DNA of 20,661 bases from Porphyrobacter sp. UBA7686. GTDB lineage: Bacteria; Pseudomonadota; Alphaproteobacteria; Sphingomonadales; Sphingomonadaceae. The notes beneath the pieces are model-generated. The model saw nothing but the letters and a program-made list of their open reading frames with translations. It was not told the DNA's origin and ran no database searches. The translations under genes were made by a program, and so were the position numbers. Where the stretch lies: the NCBI GenBank assembly GCA_002482865.1, contig DLGU01000121.1:1-20661 (forward strand), given 5' to 3'. Each line of letters starts with the position of its first letter. Position 1 is the stretch's first letter. Shown here one piece after another: positions 16,326-20,661 of this stretch.

Positions 16326-16341
16326 TTGCATTCGCAGTCAA
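16326..16341 (-). promoter_or_regulatory. LacI-type operator site 3 (SnoaL/bicupin operon)
   Basis: The plus-strand sequence TTGCATTCGCAGTCAA matches site 2 at 14 of 16 positions and keeps the central CG and the symmetric TTG...CAA arms. Read leftward it begins with TTGACT, a good -35 hexamer, 18 bases from a weak TTTATC, so a bound repressor would cover the promoter. It ends 38 bases before GTG 16287. Confidence 0.7.
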
Positions 16342-16425
16342 TCAAAAAACCGGCCGCTTGGCGATTTTGCGAGTGACGTGGTGCAGGTCAGACAGGCCCT
16401 GAACTTAAGAGGGTAAACGGATAAC

Positions 16426-16454
16426 TTGAGGCTCGCAGACGAAGCGCCTATCTT
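16426..16454 (+). promoter_or_regulatory. Candidate sigma-70 promoter of sdaA
   Basis: TTGAGG (16426-16431) and TATCTT (16449-16454) are separated by exactly 17 bases, each matching the consensus at four of six positions. Transcription would start near 16461, placing operator-like site 4 at about +26 to +41, a position compatible with roadblock repression. This is assigned by eye. Confidence 0.4.
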
Positions 16455-16485
16455 CAGCCAGCCTCGCCGGTTTCTCGGCCCACTC

Positions 16486-16501
16486 ATGCATTCGCATTCA
16501 A
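16486..16501 (+). promoter_or_regulatory. LacI-type operator site 4 (sdaA)
   Basis: ATGCATTCGCATTCAA matches site 3 at 14 of 16 positions and site 2 at 12 of 16, with the central CG and the TG...CA arms kept. It ends 15 bases before the sdaA start codon. It is the weakest match to site 2, but its position directly in front of the fourth transcription unit supports it. Confidence 0.62.
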
Positions 16502-16516
16502 AACCGGACCTGCCCC

Positions 16517-17887
<1,371 letters not shown>

Positions 17888-17968
17888 CTTGCCCTCCCCT
17901 CGCGTGCGCCGATTGCGTTAGCCACGGCCGTTGCAAGTGCTGAGGCCGCTGGAGTAGGTTAGACAGGA

Positions 17969-18385
17969 ATGACGCGCTCCGCCCTTCTTGCTTGTGCAGC
18001 CCTGTCGCTAACCCTGCCGGTTCGCGCCGAAGCGCCGCCGGCGCGTCCCGTGCTAGTGGGCGGGTATGGCGAACTCGACGCCTGCCCAAGCATGGGCGCG
18101 ATCGTCCCTTTGCGCAAAGGGGGTGACGGCTATGTCGCCGTGCGCGCCGCGCCAAGCCGCAAGGCGCGCGAGCTCGACCGGCTGGCATCGGGCCGCGAGT
18201 TGCTGCTGTGCCAAGAGAGTGAGGACGGCGCATGGGTGGGCGTGATCTACCCCGAGCCCTTCGGCGGGGCAGGCCCCGGCGACTGCGGGGTTTCGCAAAG
18301 CACCGACGGCCCGCCCCGACCTTATGACGGGGTGTGCCTGTCCGGCTGGGTCGCGCGCCGTTACGTGGTGGTCATCGCGGGCTAG
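17969..18385 (+). CDS. Small secreted protein with SH3-like fold, function unknown
   Basis: This is a 138-residue protein with an N-terminal signal sequence (MTRSALLACAALSLTLPVRAEA, cleavage probably after RAEA or VRA), so it is exported to the periplasm. The mature part resembles bacterial SH3 proteins: VAVRAAPSRKARELDRLASG, then LLLCQESEDGAWVGVIYP and SGWVARRYV at the end. Four cysteines in the mature part (in DACPS, LLCQE, GDCGVS and GVCLSG) could form two disulfides. No enzymatic motif is visible. It begins 81 bases after sdaA and may be read from its own or the sdaA promoter. Its stop codon overlaps the gltX stop from the opposite strand by four bases. Confidence 0.75.
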   Translation: MTRSALLACAALSLTLPVRAEAPPARPVLVGGYGELDACPSMGAIVPLRKGGDGYVAVRAAPSRKARELDRLASGRELLLCQESEDGAWVGVIYPEPFGGAGPGDCGVSQSTDGPPRPYDGVCLSGWVARRYVVVIAG

Positions 18386-19740
18386 ACCGCTGCCTGATCC
18401 AATCTCGCGCGGGCTTGGTCTTCACCGATCAGTGGCAGAAGCTCGCCCATATCGGGGCCATGATCCATGCCGGTGAGCGCCTGTCGCAGCGGCAGGAACA
18501 ATCCTTTGCCCTTGCGTCCGGTGGCCTCCTTGAGCGCCGTGGTGAGCGCGCCCCACGGGTTATCGCCCCACACCAGCAGCCGTCCGGCCTCTACCAGAAA
18601 CGCCTTGTCCTCGGCGCTGAAATTGGGCTGCTCAATCGGCCCGGTGACCAGCCGCCACCAGTCAGCCGCCTCGCCGATATGGGCAAGGTTCGGGCGGATC
18701 GCGTGCCACCCGGCCTCGTCCATCCCGTCCGGCAGGCGAGCGGCGACCGCATCAAACGGCAGCTGGTGGACGATCCCGGCGTTAATCCGCTCAAGATCCT
18801 CCTCGTCAAACTTTGCTGGCGCACGCCCGAAAGTGGCGAGATCAAAACTTGCGACCAGTGCGGCGCGGTCAGCAATCGGCTCGACGGGCAGCGACGTGCC
18901 CAGCCGCGCGAGCAGCGCAATGATCGCCTCAGGCTCAATCCCGCGTTCCCGGAACGCATCGCAGCCGAGCGATCCGAGGCGCTTCGAAAGCTTGCCCTCA
19001 CGTCCCACCAGCAGCGCTTCATGCGCAAAGGCGGGGAGCGTTTTTGCTGCACTTTCTCCCGCAGCAAAGCCTGCAGCATAAAGTGCGGTAAAGATCTGAA
19101 TTTGCACGGCAGTATTGGACACATGATCCTCACCGCGCAGCACTTGCGTGACGCCCATGTCCATGTCGTCGACCGCGCTTGGCATCATGTAGAGCCACGA
19201 GCCATCGGCGCGGCGGATCACCGGATCGGAGAGCTGCGCCGCATCGAATTTCTGCGGGCCGCGAATCCCGTCATCCCACTGGATCGGCTCGGCATGGTCG
19301 AGCAGGAACCGCCAATGCGCAGGGGTGCCCTCGGCTTCCTTGGCGGCACGCTCAGCATCGTTCAGCTTGAGCGCCGCGCGGTCGTAGATCGGCGGCAGGC
19401 CGCGGCCCAAGGCGATCTTGCGCTTGACCTCGAGCTCCTGCGCGCTTTCGTAGCAGGGGTAGATCCGCCCTGCAGCGTGCAGCGCCGCAAAGGCCGTTTC
19501 GTAGCGATCGAGCCGCGCAGACTGACGCTCCTCGGCATCCCAGCTGAGGCCCAACCAGGTTAGATCGGCGCGGATTGCATCGACATAGTCCTCACGGCTG
19601 CGCTCGGCATCGGTGTCGTCGATCCGCAGGATGAAGCGCCCGCCGCCTTGCCGCGCCAGCATCCAGTTATGCAGCGCGGTGCGGATATTGCCGACATGGA
19701 GCCGGCCGGTGGGCGAAGGGGCAAAGCGGGTGGTGATCAT
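18382..19740 (-). CDS. gltX: Glutamyl-tRNA synthetase
   Basis: The 452-residue class I aminoacyl-tRNA synthetase starts at ATG 19740 with RFAPSPTGRLHVGNIRTAL. The HIGH motif is HVGN (15-18) and the KMSKS motif is KLSKR (250-254, GREGKLSKRLGS). The alphaproteobacterial segment MPSAVDDMDMGVTQVLRGEDHVSNTAVQIQ follows the acceptor region, and the C-terminus (GRKGKGLFLPLRQALTGMDHGPDMGELL) is the anticodon-binding domain. The zinc-binding cysteine cluster seen in the E. coli enzyme is reduced to IYPCYES, so zinc is probably not bound. It charges tRNA-Glu, and in alphaproteobacteria it may also form Glu-tRNA-Gln for the amidotransferase. Many alphaproteobacteria carry two GltX copies and this could be either. 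It lies 40 bases after the 146-residue gene. Confidence 0.95.
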   Translation of the reverse strand: MITTRFAPSPTGRLHVGNIRTALHNWMLARQGGGRFILRIDDTDAERSREDYVDAIRADLTWLGLSWDAEERQSARLDRYETAFAALHAAGRIYPCYESAQELEVKRKIALGRGLPPIYDRAALKLNDAERAAKEAEGTPAHWRFLLDHAEPIQWDDGIRGPQKFDAAQLSDPVIRRADGSWLYMMPSAVDDMDMGVTQVLRGEDHVSNTAVQIQIFTALYAAGFAAGESAAKTLPAFAHEALLVGREGKLSKRLGSLGCDAFRERGIEPEAIIALLARLGTSLPVEPIADRAALVASFDLATFGRAPAKFDEEDLERINAGIVHQLPFDAVAARLPDGMDEAGWHAIRPNLAHIGEAADWWRLVTGPIEQPNFSAEDKAFLVEAGRLLVWGDNPWGALTTALKEATGRKGKGLFLPLRQALTGMDHGPDMGELLPLIGEDQARARLDQAAV

Positions 19741-19780
19741 GCGGCGTGCGGTAGAACGCGAGCGGCTCGCCCGCAAGCGC

Positions 19781-20221
19781 TCACACCGCGCGCAGTTCCG
19801 CTGCCGCAAGCGCCAGTGCGCCTTCCCACAACCGGTGCGTCCGGTCGGTGCGGATCAGCCCGGTGAGCGCCGCCTCGAACGCCGCCCGCTCGCCATGCGC
19901 GGCCGCATCGACAAAGGCACCGATGGTCGCTTCGTCATGGCTGAGCAGCCCGCAGCAGAACCGCGAAACATGGATGTTCTCAGGCCAGCTGGCTGAGATG
20001 GTCTGAGCGAGGATCAGTGCGCGTGCCGCCACCTCGACACTGCCCAGCCGGGCCGCAAGTTCCGGCACCGGATCGCGCCCCAGCCGCTCATGCAGCGCGA
20101 TCAGGCGCAAGGCATGGATGAAGCGCCCGGCAATCGGCCCCAGCGCTTCGAGGCGCGGCGAGGCGGCAAGGGACGCGATGATATTCTGGATCGTGGCGGA
20201 GGGGGTGTGGTGCCGGGACAT
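19781..20221 (-). CDS. Conserved hypothetical protein, 146 residues
   Basis: I do not recognise a named family for this protein. It is predicted mostly helical and soluble, without a signal peptide or membrane segment: an N-terminal helix (ATIQNIIASLAASPRLEALGP), central helices rich in Ala/Leu/Arg, and an adjacent cysteine pair Cys89-Cys90 (SRFCCGLLSHDEATIGAF) that could bind a metal or form a redox pair. The start ATG 20221 has GAGG four bases upstream, a little close but usable. It lies between the rpoC terminator and gltX, co-oriented with both, and is preceded at 20268-20287 by a palindromic sequence resembling an alphaproteobacterial Fur box. If that box is real, an iron-related role is possible. 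Confidence 0.75.
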   Translation of the reverse strand: MSRHHTPSATIQNIIASLAASPRLEALGPIAGRFIHALRLIALHERLGRDPVPELAARLGSVEVAARALILAQTISASWPENIHVSRFCCGLLSHDEATIGAFVDAAAHGERAAFEAALTGLIRTDRTHRLWEGALALAAAELRAV

Positions 20222-20267
20222 GAAACCTCGCGTGTGCGTGCCGTTGGGACAGACTCACGCCTAGATT

Positions 20268-20287
20268 AAATGCGATTGATTTGCAAT
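20268..20287 (-). promoter_or_regulatory. Fur-box-like palindrome upstream of the 146-residue gene
   Basis: Read leftward, ATTGCAAATCAATCGCATTT resembles the TGCAAATnATTnGCATT type of Fur-binding site expected in alphaproteobacteria, with two half-sites that are imperfect inverted repeats. It is 46 bases upstream of the start codon. The match is by eye and imperfect in the centre. Confidence 0.35.
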
Positions 20288-20319
20288 AGCGTCTTGGCGG
20301 GTGATGCCGACGCAGTTCC

Positions 20320-20363
20320 AAAGAAAAGCCCCGCCAGAGCCGAAGCTCGGGCGGGGCGATTTT
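20320..20363 (-). terminator. Rho-independent terminator of rpoC
   Basis: In the leftward direction an 8-bp stem GCCCCGCC/GGCGGGGC (20350-20357 with 20328-20335) is extended inside by GAGC/GCTC around a CGAA-type loop (TTCG as transcribed). It is followed by TTTTCTTT (20320-20327). It lies 22 bases after the rpoC stop codon and is a textbook terminator for the rpoBC operon. Confidence 0.92.
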
Positions 20364-20385
20364 CTACCGCGAGGGCAGGAGAGGA

Positions 20386-20661
20386 TTACTCCTCGCCAGC
20401 GTCATCCGCGTCGGGAGTGGCAGCCGCCGCAGCAGCCATAGCTGCCATGGCCGCCTTCATCTTCTCTTCCGAGCCGACTGCGTCGGGAGCCGGTTCAGCT
20501 TCGCGCTGACCAGACGCCGCGAGCGTTTCCTGCTGCTTCTTCCACGCCGCCTTCAGGGCAGCATCGCGGCTGTTGGCGGTGACGCGCAGACGGTTCATGC
20601 CCGCACCGGTACCGGCGGGGATGAGACGACCGACGATCACGTTTTCCTTCAGACCGATCAG
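20386..20661 (-). CDS. rpoC: DNA-directed RNA polymerase subunit beta' (C-terminal 91 residues only)
   Basis: This is the 3' end of rpoC and runs in from the right edge. The first visible residues [19 protein letters not shown] are the highly conserved C-terminal segment of bacterial beta', followed by [13 protein letters not shown]. The end is an Ala/Glu/Asp-rich tail ([27 protein letters not shown]) typical of sphingomonad beta' subunits and variable between species. The GTG codon at 20640 is an internal valine, not a start. RpoC with RpoB forms the polymerase active centre. A strong terminator follows at once, so the downstream 146-residue gene has its own promoter. Confidence 0.95.
   Translation of the reverse strand: MIGLKENVIVGRLIPAGTGAGMNRLRVTANSRDAALKAAWKKQQETLAASGQREAEPAPDAVGSEEKMKAAMAAMAAAAAATPDADDAGEE

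Noticed and set aside
17888..17968. Terminator after sdaA
   Set aside because: There are GC-rich partial repeats (GGCCG...GGCCGCT) but no proper stem with a following T-run.
20386..20640. Separate 84-residue gene at the right edge
   Set aside because: Its apparent start is an internal valine codon of rpoC; the frame is open to the edge and encodes the conserved beta' C-terminus.

Overview
The window looks like chromosomal DNA of a GC-rich alphaproteobacterium, most likely a sphingomonad (Sphingomonadales; an Erythrobacter/Porphyrobacter/Novosphingobium-like genome). The grounds are the codon use, the TonB-dependent receptor with an IIVTSQRREENLQDVPISV-type plug start, and the GluRS and RpoC sequence types. 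No lineage marker such as 16S is present, so this placement is inference. Coding density is very high. No tRNA, rRNA, CRISPR array, insertion sequence or phage gene was recognised.

Left two thirds (1-17887): what appears to be one catabolic locus under a local LacI-family regulator. A leftward operon runs from about 9528 off the left edge. In transcription order it encodes a histidinol-dehydrogenase-family enzyme, the LacI regulator, an alpha/beta hydrolase, a stand-alone MetE-core/epoxyalkane:CoM-transferase-like zinc alkyltransferase, an HpcH/HpaI aldolase, an MFS transporter and a fused HyuA-HyuB (5-oxoprolinase/N-methylhydantoinase type) ATP-dependent amidohydrolase cut by the edge. Most junctions overlap or are only a few bases long. 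Divergent from it is a large TonB-dependent receptor (9767-12409) with a strong terminator. Converging on that is a second leftward operon (16287 to 12449): tandem-SnoaL protein, bicupin, SDR dehydrogenase and a second tandem-SnoaL protein. Divergent from this operon is an iron-sulfur L-serine dehydratase (sdaA).

The main new observation is a set of four 16-bp operator-like sites (consensus wTGCATyCGmAkTCAm, imperfect palindrome with a central CG as in LacI-family operators). There is one in front of each of the four transcription units of this locus, two per divergent intergenic region, and two of them share a perfect 15-bp core in inverted orientation. This ties the receptor, both operons and sdaA into one probable regulon. 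The substrate is not recognisable: there are no glycoside hydrolases or sugar kinases. The enzymes suggest outer-membrane capture, inner-membrane uptake, alkyl transfer, alcohol oxidation, ring or amide opening, aldol cleavage to pyruvate or a related 2-oxoacid, and serine deamination.

Right third (17888-20661): ordinary housekeeping and conserved genes. These are a small secreted SH3-like protein, gltX, a conserved 146-residue protein of unknown function with a Fur-box-like palindrome upstream, and the 3' end of rpoC followed by a clear rho-independent terminator.
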